From assembly GCA_964247055.1 (NCBI GenBank), contig OZ176056.1:1302001-1366000 (forward strand): DNA of 64,000 nucleotides, given 5' to 3'. Position 1 is the first letter of the stretch, and the number at the start of each line of letters is the position of its first letter. The notes beneath the pieces were generated by a model, which did not search any database, was not told the origin of the DNA, and worked only from the letters and a program-made list of their open reading frames with translations. Origin of the DNA: Paragordius varius (Eukaryota > Nematomorpha). A program made the translations under genes and the position numbers. Positions 22,601 to 35,500 of the stretch are shown here, one piece after another.

Positions 22601-25600
22601 AATCTGTTTTCAATCAATTCTCAACTCGTTAACAACCAAAACACCGTCTATCTTGTTACTGAATGGCGGCTATGAGTGGATGTACACAATAATACTTTAA
22701 TCTGTTTAGTCCTTTACAGTAAACTCAAGTTAGCCAAGTCTTTACAATAAACCGTCCGGCAAAATCTGTTTTCAATCAATTCTCAACTCGTTAACAACCA
22801 AAACACCGTCTATCTTGTTACTGAATTGGGGCTTCGGTGATGAGTGGATGTACACAATAATACTTTAATCTGTTTAGTCCTTTACGGTAAACTCAAGTCA
22901 GCCAAGTCTTTACAATAAACCGTCCGGCAAAATCTGTTTTAAATCAATTCTCAACTCGTTAACAACCAAAACACCGTCTATCTTGTTACTGAATTGGGGC
23001 TTCGGTGATGAGTGGATGTACACAAGAATACTTTAATCTGTTTAGTCTTTTACAGTAAACTCAATTTAGCCAAGTCTTTACAATAAACCCTCCGGCAAAA
23101 TCTGTTTTCAATCAATTTTCAACTCGTTAACAGCCAAAACACCGTCTATCTTGTTACTGAATTGGGGCTTCGGTGATGAGTGGATGTACACAATAATACT
23201 TTAATCTGTTTAGTCCTTTACAGTAAACTCAAGTTAGCCAAGTCTTTACAATAAACCGTCCGGCAAAATCTGTTTTCAATCAATTTTCAACTCGTTAACA
23301 ACCAAAACACCGTCTATCTTGTTACTGAATTGGGGCTTCGGTGATGAGTGGATGTACACAATAATACTTTAATCTGTTTAGTCCTTTACAGTAAACTCAA
23401 GTTAGCCAAATCTTACAATAAACCGTCCGGCAAAATCTGTTTTCAATCAATTTTCAACTCGTTAACAGCCAAAACACCGTCTATCTTGTTACTGAATTGG
23501 GGCTTCGGTGATGAGTGGATGTACACAATAATACTTTAATCTGTTTAGTCCTTTACAGTAAACTCAAGTTAGCCAAGTCTTTACAATAAACCGTCCGGCA
23601 AAATCTGTTTTCAATCAATTTTCAACTCGTTAACAACCAAAACACCGTCTATCTTGTTACTGAATTGGGGCTTCGGTGATGAGTGGATGTACACAATAAT
23701 ACTTTAATCTGTTTATTCCTTTACAGTAAACTCAAGTTAGCCAAATCTTACAATAAACCGTCCTGCGAAATCTGTTTTCAATCAATTCTCAACTCGTTAA
23801 CAACCAAAACACCGTCTATCTTGTTACTGAATTGGGGCTTCGGTGATGAGTGGATGTACACAATAATACTTTAATCTGTTTAGTCCTTTACAGTAAACTC
23901 AAGTCAGCCAAGTCTTTACAATAAACCGTCCGGCAAAATCTGTTTTAAATCAATTCTCAACTCGTTAACAACCAAAACACCGTCTATCTTGTTACTGAAT
24001 TGGGGCTTCGGTGATGAGTGGATGTACACAATAATACTTTAATCTGTTTAGTCTTTTACAGTAAACTCAAGTCAGCCAAGTCTTTACAATAAACCGTCCG
24101 GCAAATACTGTTTTAAATCAATTCTCAACTCGTTAACAACCAAAACACCGTCTATCTTGTTAATTGGGGCTTCGGTGATGAGTGGATGTACACAATAATA
24201 CTTTAATCTGTTTAGTCCTTTACAGTAAACTCAAGTTAGCCAAGTCTTTACAATAAACCGTCCGGCAAAATCTGTTTTCAATCAATTCTCAACTCGTTAA
24301 CAACCAAAACACCGTCTATCTTGTTACTGAATTGGGGCTTCGGTGATGAGTGGATGTACACAATAATACTTTAATCTGTTTAGTCCTTTACAGTAAACTC
24401 AAGTCAGCCAAGTCTTTACAATAACCGTCCGGCAAAATCTGTTTTCAATCAATTCTCAACTCGTTAACAACCAAAACACCGTCTATCTTGTTAATTGGGG
24501 CTTCGGTGATGAGTGGATGTACACAATAATACTTTAATCTGTTTAGTCCTTTACAGTAAACTCAAGTCAGCCAAGTCTTTACAATAACCGTCCGGCAAAA
24601 TCTGTTTTCAATCAATTCTCTACTCGTCAACCAAAACACCGTCTATCTTGTTACTGAATTGGGGCTTCGGTGATGAGTGGATGTACACAATAATACTTTA
24701 ATCTGTTTAGTCCTTTACAGTAAACTCAAGTCAGCCAAGTCTTTACAATAAACCGTCCGGCAAAATCTGTTTTAAATCAATTCTCAACTCGTTAACAACC
24801 AAAACACCGTCTATCTTGTTAATTGGGGCTTCGGTGATGAGTGGATGTACACAATAATACTTTAATCTGTTATTCCTTTACAGTAAACTCAAGTTAGATA
24901 AATCTTACAATAAGCCGTCCGGCGAAATCTGTTTTCAATCAATTCTCGACTCGTTAACAACCAAAACACCGTCTATCTTGTTACTGAATTGGGGCTTCGG
25001 TGATGAGTGGATGTACACAATAATACTTTAATCTGTTTAGTCCTTTACAGTAAACTCAAGTTAGCCAAGTCTTTACAATAAACCGTCCGGCAAAATCTGT
25101 TTTCAATCAATTCTCAACTCGTTAACAACCAAAACACCGTCTATCTTGTTAATTGGGGCTTCGGTGATGAGTGGATGTACACAATAATACTTTAATCTGT
25201 TATTCCTTTACAGTAAACTCAAGTTAGCCAAATCTTACAATAAGCCGTCCGGCGAAATCTGTTTTCAATCAATTCTCGACTCGTTAACAACCAAAACACC
25301 GTCTATCTTGTTACTGAATTGGGGCTTCGGTGATGAGTGGATGTACACAATAATACTTTAATCTGTTTAGTCCTTTACAGTAATCTCAAGTTAGCCAAGT
25401 CTTTACAATAAACCGTCCGGCAAAATCTGTTTTCAATCAATTCTCAACTCGTTAACAACCAAAACACCGTCTATCTTGTTACTGAATTGGGGCTTCGGTG
25501 ATGAGTGGATGTACACAATAATACTTTAATCTGTTTAGTCCTTTACAGTAAACTCAAGTCAGCCAAGTCTTTACAATAACCGTCCGGCAAAATCTGTTTT

Positions 25601-28600
25601 CAATCAATTCTCTACTCGTCAACCAAAACACCGTCTATCTTGTTACCGAATTGGGGCTTCGGTGATGAGTGGATGTACACAATAATACTTTAATCTGTTT
25701 AGTCCTTTACAGTAAACTCAAGTCAGCCAAGTCTTTACAATAAACCGTCCGGCAAAATCTGTTTTAAATCAATTCTCAACTTGTTAACAACCAAAACACC
25801 GTCTATCTTGTTAATTGGGGCTTCGGTGATGAGTGGATGTACACAATAATACTTTAATCTGTTATTCCTTTACAGTAAACTCAAGTTAGCCAAATCTTAC
25901 AATAAGCCGTCCGGCGAAATCTGTTTTCAATCAATTCTCGACTCGTTAACAACCAAAACACCGTCTATCTTGTTACTGAATTGGGGCTTCGGTGATGAGT
26001 GGATGTACACAATAATACTTTAATCTGTTTAGTCCTTTACAGTAAACTCAAGTTAGCCAAGTCTTTACAATAAACCGTCCGGCAAAATCTGTTTTCAATC
26101 AATTCTCTACTCGTCAACCAAAACACCGTCTATCTTGTTACTGAATTGGGGCTTCGGTGATGAGTGGATGTACACAATAATACTTTAATCTGTTTAGTCC
26201 TTTACAGTAAACTCAAGTCAGCCAAGTCTTTACAATAAACCGTCCGGCAAAATCTGTTTTAAATCAATTCTCAACTCGTTAACAACCAAAACACCATCTA
26301 TCTTGTTAATTGGGGCTTCGGTGATGAGTGGATATACACAATAATACTTTAATCTGTTATTCCTTTACAGTAAACTCAAGTTAGCCAAATCTTACAATAA
26401 GCCGTCCGGCGAAATCTGTTTTCAATCAATTCTCGACTCGTTAACAACCAAAACACCGTCTATCTTGTTACTGAATTGGGGCTTCGGTGATGAGTGGATG
26501 TACACAATAATACTTTAATCTGTTTAGTCCTTTACAGTAAACTCAAGTTAGCCAAGTCTTTACAATAAACCGTCCGGCAAAATCTGTTTTCAATCAATTC
26601 TCAACTCGTTAACAACCAAAACACCGTCTATCTTGTTACTGAATTGGGGCTTCGGTGATGAGTGGATGTACACAATAATACTTTAATCTGTTTAGTCCTT
26701 TACAGTAAACTCAAGTCAGCCAAGTCTTTACAATAACCGTCCGGCAAAATCTGTTTTCAATCAATTCTCAACTCGTTAACAACCAAAACACCGTCTATCT
26801 TGTTACTGAATTGGGGCTTCGGTGATGAGTGGATGTACACAATAATACTTTAATCTGTTTAGTCCTTTACAGTAAACTCAAGTCAGCCAAGTCTTTACAA
26901 TAACCGTCCGGCAAAATCTGTTTTCAATCAATTCTCAACTCGTTAACAACCAAAACACCGTCTATCTTGTTACTGAATGGCGGCTTCGGTGATGAGTGTA
27001 CACAATAATACTTTAATCTGTTTAGTCCTTTACAGTAAACTCAAGTTAGCCAAGTCTTTACAATAACCGTCCGGCAAAATCTGTTTTCAATCAATTCTCA
27101 ACTCGTTACCAACCAAAACACCGTCTATCTTGTTACTGAATTGGGGCTTCGGTGATGAGTGGATGTACACAATAATACTTTAATCTGTTTAGTCCTTTAC
27201 AGTAAATTCAAGTCAGCCAAGTCTTTACAATAACCGTCCGGCAAAATCTGTTTTCAATCAATTCTCAACTCGTTAACAACCAAAACACCGTCTATCTTGT
27301 TACTGAATGGCGGCTTCGGTGATGAGTGGATGTACACAATAATACTTTAATCTGTTTAGTCCTTTACAGTAAACTCAAGTTAGCCAAGTCTTTACAATAA
27401 ACCGTCCGGCAAAATCTGTTTTCAATCAATTTTCAACTCGTTAACAACCAAAACACCGTCTATCTTGTTACTGAATTGGGGCTTCGGTGATGAGTGGATG
27501 TACACAATAATACTTTAATCTGTTTAGTCCTTTACAGTAAACTCAAGTTAGCCAAGTCTTTACAATAAAATGTCCGGCAAAATCTGTTTTCAATCAATTC
27601 TCAACTCGTTCACAACCAAAACACCGTCTATCTTGTTACTGAATTGGGGCTTCGGTGATGAGTGGATGTACACAATAATACTTTAATCTGTTTAGTCCTT
27701 TACAGTAAACTCAAGTTAGCCAAGTCTTTACAATAAACCGTCCGGCGAAATCTGTTTTCAATCAATTCTCAACTCGTTAACAACCAAAACACCGTCTATC
27801 TTGTTACTTAATTGGGGCTTCGGTGATGAGTGGATGTACACAATAATTTTACAGTAAACTCAAGTTAGCCAAGTCTTTACAATAAACCGTCCGGCAAAAT
27901 CTGTTTTCAATCAATTCTCAACTCGTTCACAACCAAAACACCGTCTATCTTGTTACTGAATGGCGGCTTCGGTGATGAGTGGATGTACACAATAATACTT
28001 TAATCTGTTTAGTTCTTTACAGTAAACTCAAGATAGGCAAGTCTTTACAATAAACCGTCCGGCAAAATCTGTTTTCAATCAATTCTCAACTCGTTAACAA
28101 CCAAAAGACCGTCTATCTTGTTACTGAATTAAGGCTTCGGTGATGAGTGGATGTACACAATAATACTTTTATCTGTTTAGTCCTTTACAGTAAACTCAAG
28201 TTAGCCAAATCTTACAATACACCGTCCGGCGAAATCTGTTTTCAATCAATTCTCAACTCGTTAATAATCAAAACACCGTCTATCTTGTTACTGAATTGGG
28301 GCTTCGGTGATGAGTGGATGTACACAATAATACTTTAATCTGTTTAGTCCTTTACAGTAAACTCAAGTTAGCCAAGTCTTTACAAGAAACCGTCCGGCAA
28401 AATCTGTTTTCAATCGATTCTCAACTCGTTAACAACCAAAACACCGTCTATCTTGTTACTGAATTGGGGCTTCGGTGATGAGTGGATGTACATAATAATA
28501 CTTTAATCTGTTTAGTCCTTTACAGTAAACTCAAGTTAGCCAAATCTTACAATAAACCGTCCGGCAAAATCTGTTTTCAATCAATTCTCAACTCGTTAAC

Positions 28601-29163
28601 AACCAAAACACCGTCTATCTTGTTACTGAATTGGGGCTTCGGTGATGAATGGGTGTACACAATAATACTTTAATCTGTTTAGTCCTTTACATTAAACTCA
28701 AGTTAGCCAAGTCTTTACAATAAACCGTCCGGCAAAATCTGTTTTCAATCAATTCTCAACTCGTTAACAACCAAAACACCGTCTATCTTGTTACTGAATT
28801 GGGGCTTCGGTGATGAGTGGATGTACACAATAATACTTTAATCTGTTTAGTCCATTACAGTAAACTCAAGTTAGCCAAGTCTTACAATAAACCGTCCGGC
28901 GAAATCTGTTTTCAATCAATTCTCAACTTGTTAACAACTAAAACACCATCTATCTTGTTACTGAATTTGGGCTTCGGTGATGAGTGGATGTACGCAATAA
29001 TACTTTAATCTGTTTAGTCCTTTACAGTAAACTCAAGTTAGCCAAATCTTACAATAAACCGTCCGGCAAAATCTGTTTTCAATCAATTCTCAACTCGTTA
29101 ACAACCAAAACCCCATCTATCTTGTTACTGAATTGCGGGCTTAGGTGATGAGTGGATATAAAA
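19650..29163. repeat. 167-168 bp satellite array A
   Basis: About 57 head-to-tail monomers. Two common monomer types differ by GCCAAATCTTA (167) against GCCAAGTCTTTA (168). A degenerate first unit at 19650-19700 and a worn last unit at 29130-29163 mark the edges. Higher-order structure: the variant TCTACTCGTCAACC recurs near 24617, 25611 and 26106, that is 3 or 6 monomers apart, and a five-base loss (TTGTTAATTGGGG) alternates through 24.1-26.3 kb. The length is close to one nucleosome repeat, as for many centromeric satellites. Short open frames of 61-64 codons in each monomer are by-products. Confidence 0.97.
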
Positions 29164-31315
29164 GACTAGTTTTTTATCGATACAACAAAAACTAACAGTA
29201 CCATATTTTGCTTTTCATATACTCCCAATTTGCCTTTCTCACTCTTATTTTTGTCACATATCTTATTCTCGACGTCTCGAAACAGACTACAAAAGAATTA
29301 CAGCCATTTCATTTATTTTGATATCCAATATATTTTAATGTTTTATTAAATAATATATATATAAACCCATAAAAATGGGGTCATAACACCTTACAAAATA
29401 AAAAATAAATAATTTTAATCGTATATAATATTCAGATATTGTGTGGTTTTTTTATAATATAATTTAGATTACAAAGATCATTCAATACAGACGCAGCGAT
29501 TCTGTATACTATCTTCAATTTTTTTACCAAATTAAATGTTTTTGGTAAGATTTATTTCAAAAATAAATAAATTTTTAAAAATTAAAATTATACAGTAGAC
29601 AAAACGTTAAAACTAAAACATATAAGTTTTATAGAAGATTACCATATTTCTTAACCAAATGTTATCACCGTTTTGTTTTGCAAAGTAAGGTATATTGATT
29701 TAAGTGATGACACTATCATATTATATACTTAAAAATATTTATTCTAGTTTATTCAGGAATTATCTAGTTTTAAAAGAGTTGGTTATCTTTTTAAATTGTC
29801 TTTTAATTTTTGAAAATAATTTTTATTGTAAAATCGTAAATAAAAATTTAAATGTGCACCACGGGGGAGGGGGGTAGTTATGTCAAAAAATACCCAATTA
29901 TATATATTCTGATAAAAAATGATAAGAATTCTATGTTGCTTTTGTTTTGGGTCTTACCATTAGATTGCGAAAAACGGACGGGTCCTAAAATGAATGGTTC
30001 CTTTAAAATAAATCAAAATGGCAAAATTGCGCGACAAAAATATTAAACATCTATGACATCAAAAAAATTTAATTTAAGAAAAACGTTTTAAATCTAAGAT
30101 TTTGGCAAAATTTTGGTGAAAGCGTTTTTATACCGTTTCGTACCTTAAAATAAGATGAAATGCGCTTCAACTAATATTTCTTAAAATAAATTTTTGCAAA
30201 AAGTATGCTTTTAAAAAGATTTTTTTGAAAAGATTTAGCATTTAAAAAATTTCACTCACACAATCCAGGCATTTAGCGTTTATTAAAGCCCATTTTAAAA
30301 AAGAGAAAAAATTTGGGACTTTCAGACCCCGCAAAAAATAAAATATTTTAAAAATATTGTGCTTTTTAGTAGTTTGAGATATAGTTCTATTTTGTGAAAC
30401 CATTTATCTTTCACCAAAGAAATTTTATTTTAAAAATGTGCTCAAATTTGCCATTTTCTGATATTGGAAGCACTTACCACTAAAGTATATATAACTTTCT
30501 TATATTACTTGTAAGCGCCGAAATTAAAAAGACCATGATAATCCCGATATTTTTCTATCTATCAGTATATAGTTTTCAGCAGGTAATTTTTTGTGGCAGT
30601 ATTTATACATCAAACACAATAGTACTCGTTTACAAGTGTTGAACAATTTTTTTAATTCGAATTTCTACTATGTTAGTTTAACTTTGACAATCAGCATTTT
30701 TATGGATAATCTATAAGCGTAGCCCTTTAATTATATAAAATATATTGTATTTAAATTGTGGTATATGTCAGTAATAAGCATTCCAGATAATTAACTTTGT
30801 AAACGATACAAGAATACAAATTGTGTCCGCTAGTTTTATATTGCTCTTGTTAAATATAAATCAAAAAGATGTTTTAGTTATTTCTGATATATTATAGTCG
30901 CAGAGATACATCATATAATAAAATGTAGTTTATAAATTCATTCGTGACAACCTCAACTTGCTTGTAATTTGTCAAGCGCTTACTGATTAAACCTATAGCC
31001 AGCCTGCTTTTAAAAATTAAAAATAATACTATAACAAACAAGGTTTATTTAAAATGAGGAAAATATGTTATAAAGTTAGTAAAACTATATAATCATAGTT
31101 AAATAATATTAGAAAATATTTTTAAATCTTAAACGCAATTCAACTTTGTTTTGCTTAGGCTGTCATAACTTTTAAGTAAGAATGTTTGTTAACTTGTTTA
31201 TGCATTACATTGTAGTTGGAGCGTACCTTGTACTATAGAAAACTGACCTTATAAAATGTTTTTTCAACGTGAATATCCAAATATTTTTTTAAAAATTATT
31301 TTATTAAATATTCCG
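29164..31315. other. Spacer after satellite array A
   Basis: AT-rich sequence with one partial Tc1/mariner-type end near 29587-29660 and a G-rich patch at 29862-29876. I find no convincing exon. Confidence 0.5.
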
Positions 31316-31385
31316 ATGATGAATGCCATTATGCGAACATTAATTTATAAATTTATAGCATGTATTTTATTAAGTCAAACGACAG
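31316..31385 (+). CDS. Signal-peptide exon of micro-exon gene
   Basis: Reads MMNAIMRT, hydrophobic core LIYKFIACILL, then SQTT and a donor G|GTAATT, phase 1 out. Alternative starts in frame are 31256, 31319 and 31331; starting at 31331 (MRTLIYK) gives the most typical signal peptide. Confidence 0.55.
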
Positions 31386-32477
31386 GTAATTTGCCGCAGT
31401 TTGTGCTTTTAGGAAAACTTTTTGACTGCTTTAAATAGCAAATTATGTCAATTTTTAATTTTAAAAATAATTTACAAATTTAGATTTTCACTGAAAAACT
31501 TATATTTCGAGTGATATGGTTTTCTGATTAGATAGAGTAAGGATTCGTCAATGTTAGTAAATAGATATAAAAACAGTCAGTCACTTATTAGATACCTTTA
31601 ATTTATACTTTAGCTAAGCAATGATTTTCTAAATTTTGAGTTTCTAAAAATGCCAACAATATATAAATTTGATTTATTGTAATACTAATAAAATATAACT
31701 AAATCGATTATGTTAAATCAATCATTATACTTCAATGGAATAATTTAATAAAAATGCCTAACTTTAATCCTTAGTGATTAACCCATAATTTATTATTTGA
31801 TAGACAAAATATATATTTAACTATATTTGATTAAAATATGAAAAATAAACGTTTTATCCTTAATGAATAATAATCATATTTACTTTATATTGATTGCAAA
31901 AAATCTAAATTTTAAATGATATCACTATTTTATTTATTAGCAATTTGATTGTGATTGAATAGTTTAGTTTATATTATATCTTTAGATATTCAAAACCTAT
32001 TTTTTTATAGCGTTATTTTAAAATGTTTGAGGGTGAATTTAAATGTTAAAGAGTAAATTTAAGGAGCAATGGTATATTTTTTTAAAATTTGATAAAAGTT
32101 TGCGAATAATTTTATTACAAAGCCAATCGACCAGTTTTATATATTGATCCGTGCTATACGAATTTTAATAAATTGTTTTATAAAATTATATAGCATATCG
32201 TAAACAAATTGTATTCGGTAAGGATATACACTTACATATTTTTATGTTTTTACCTGATTATGATTTATTAAACTTCAGAATATTAATATTTATGATTAAA
32301 TAATATAAACAAAAATTTTTTATAATAAAAAGGTATATTAGCAAATGTCAATTGATATTTTTTCATATACGTATTTATTGACATTTAATATTGTGACACT
32401 GGGTTTAGTTATTGAGATCAAGGATGACAATTATTCACTTAATACTAATCAATCCAGAACGGACATTGAACAAAGTA

Positions 32478-32525
<48 letters not shown>

Positions 32526-35500
32526 TGCTTTTTTCAAAAATATTATGCATTGCAATAGTTGATATTAAAATTATTTTTAAAATTGGTTCCAAATAAACAT
32601 TTTTTGTTTTGACTTTTCCACATATTTTTTGAAAATAAACTTTTATGATTTCATTTTAATGCCATATCGGTTTTAGTTTTAGTGTCTTTGATACATTTGG
32701 TTTTTAAAGTCATTGTCAAATCTTGATTCCATATTTTTTAAAATATCATTTTATAAAGAACCAGACATCGTATGATTCGAAATCATACATTATAAGAGAT
32801 TTTTAAAAAGGAAAATGAGAATTTTTGGGTTTCGATCACAAATACAATGCTGTTTTATTTGATATTAAAATTTATATTTTTATATATATTTATTATTAGG
32901 AATTTCAGAAAATATACAAGTTATAATCAAATACAATCCCTTTTTGTTACAAATTTATGTTTATTAGGCAATCATTATTTGTCTAATTCAAATTTTTGAT
33001 TTTGCAGAATCTCACTAAAATACCACATGTTTCAGTTACAGAATTTGTTTAAGTAATATTTTTTGGATTTAAATATATAATATTTATATAACTTCCGTGA
33101 TAATTGGTGCGGCTCGGTGAAAATTTGGAAATATATTTTTAAAAAATATGCCTATGAATATAAAATTAATATTTCTTAAATTATTTTCTGTATTATTTTA
33201 TCCGATAGGCAATAAACTAGAAATTGATGTATATTGTTTGAATTTTTATTTTTTTATGTTTGAATAATAAAATATACCATTTACTAATCCAATTCACCCT
33301 AAACAATTCACCCTCACCCTTAACATAAATTATGTGTTTTCGGAACGATATAATTCATCATTGATATGAAACATATTTTTACGACATAGATTATTTTTCA
33401 GCATTATATTAATTTTAAACGGAATTTGATATTTTAAAAATATTTTAAAAAGGTAATTTTTAATCTTAAAAAACACAATTTATTTTAGGGTGAATTTATA
33501 TTTCTTCGAGGGTGAATTTATATTATACAAGGGTGAATTGTTCAAGGGTGAATTTGAACTGTAAATGCTATTAGCTTATATATATTTCAAATACGGCCCG
33601 CCGATTTTTTGATTCAAAAAGCCCCCAAAGCTATTTTATGTTCTTGTTTTAAAGGTTAAGATTAAATATTTAATATGATACTAACTTATTTTAAGTGGTA
33701 CAATGATTAATTAGAGCTCCATATTAGAGAAATATTGGTTTGACCGATTAAAAATAACGGTTTTAGTGTTTATAAATGCAATTCCCGCTTTAATAATATG
33801 AACAGATAAATGCGGCTTAAAAAGTGAAAATTCAATTTTAATATGACCATATATATCATTAAAAATACTTATTTAGTCATAAAATTAAGTTTATCATATA
33901 TCAAATTCATATTTTGTTTCAAACGATATCATATGGTTAAAATTGTTTAAGTATTGACTGGTTATTTTTAATAATTTTAAGCAAGAATTTACAACCGGGG
34001 TCAGTCTAAATAATAAAATAATTTATCATCTGTTTTTTTCAGATTCAAATGAAACTCAGTTGATGGATAAATATTATTATGAACAGGTCTCGTTATTATA
34101 AAACTTTTTATGTTCTGTATAATATTTACAGTAAAAAATTTTTTTCAACACGAGTATAGTTTTTAAGACTTTATTTCAATTACAATAAAAATTGATATTA
34201 TACGGACAAAACTTAAAAATATAAATACAAATATTTTTTTTTAAAAGACAACCATACTTTTAAATCTCAATGTTTCTCATATAAGCTATTTAGTTAGATT
34301 TGCAAAATATAAAATTGATTGTGTTGGTATTATATATTTTTATTTCACACTTTGCCATTTAAAACAATGAGTTATATTGATATAAATCTCGATTTAAATG
34401 GTTGCCTTTTAGAAAAAAATGTTTTATATTTTTCGTTTTGTCCGTATAATTTCATTTTACTGTTTATAACTCATTGTTTTAAACTGCAAAGTATGAAATA
34501 AAGATGTTAATTGGTAACACAATTTACATATTCTACGAATGTAAATAAATAGTTTATATAGGAAAAATTAAGATTTCAAAAAGTATGATTGCTTTTGAAA
34601 AAAATATATTTGTCTTTATGTTTTCAGGTTTTGTCTTAGAATTCCGATTTTTACTGTACAATAAAAATTAAGGCTTTACAAAAAAATTTTATCATTCTTT
34701 TTTAGTCAGGGCCTGGAGGAACAAGTAAAAGCGTGTTTTAACAAAGATAATAGATAATTACGTATTTTTTTCTGCAGTATCATATTAATGGTTGCTTATT
34801 TCACACTATAGTTCGGCAATTTGCCACAGAGTAGTTGATGTATGGAAAAAACAACAAAATGTTGAATAAACAATTTATTCCTTTCTGTTTTCCATACACT
34901 ACTTAACTGTGTTGCAAATTGCCTGTAGTGTGAAATAAGCAACCATTAATGCATACTGTATATAACATTTACATTTCAAATTCACCATTAACAATTCAAA
35001 TTCACCCTCGAACAATTAAATTCACAAAAATAAATTATGTGTTTTCGAACTAATATCTTATTATTATTTTATATATATCTTATTATTATGTAAAAGAATT
35101 GATTACCTCAATTTTTAGCCTAAAAGTTTAAATTATTTTTTTACAATGTTTACCAACGATCTTTATAAATTTGTTTAATAATTGGAAAATGCAGATATTG
35201 GGCAGTATTTTAAAGCTCATAGTTAGGAATGAAGAGCGTCCATTTAGTTGAAATAAAAGCTTAACGAGAATAATTGAGAATAAAAAAAATAAAATTTGCC
35301 TTCACCGATTTGGAATACAATGTCGAATCATTTTTTAACGTGTTGTCAAAATGGTTAAAGATTTTAATGTGATGTTTTAAATAATAATTATGAACTCTAT
35401 TCATTTTCAATATAGCTGCGAATATAAAGAAAGACCCTAATAAAACGGTATTTATATTTGAAAATGCATTAATAATCATGCTTTATTTTTGTGTTGATGC

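Larger units (their letters stand above)
400..29163 (+). repeat. Segmental duplication, copy A
   Basis: This block matches copy B (about 41360-64000) in the same order and orientation: micro-exon gene, ACC fragment, satellite array. Pairing fixed landmarks gives an offset of about 40950 at the left edge. It drops to about 39300 after the RTE insertion and to about 35500 after the exons missing from copy B. Identity is uneven: about 600-3700 and 16711-19640 look nearly identical to copy B, while 7200-8750 and most ACC introns are clearly diverged. The left edge is where the sequence stops resembling copy B, near 400. Confidence 0.9.

Noticed and set aside
19650-29163. Possible CRISPR array
   Set aside because: Whole monomers are alike; there are no short repeats separating unique spacers, and the context is eukaryotic.
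29852-30046. 64-codon open frame starting at a G-rich patch
   Set aside because: No family resemblance, no splice signals consistent with the micro-exon gene, and no second copy to test it.
33008-33046. Possible exon reading NLTKIPHVSVTEF
   Set aside because: Good acceptor (GATTTTGCAG), but it is open only in phase 0 and no neighbouring exon gives or takes that phase; the other frames meet stops.
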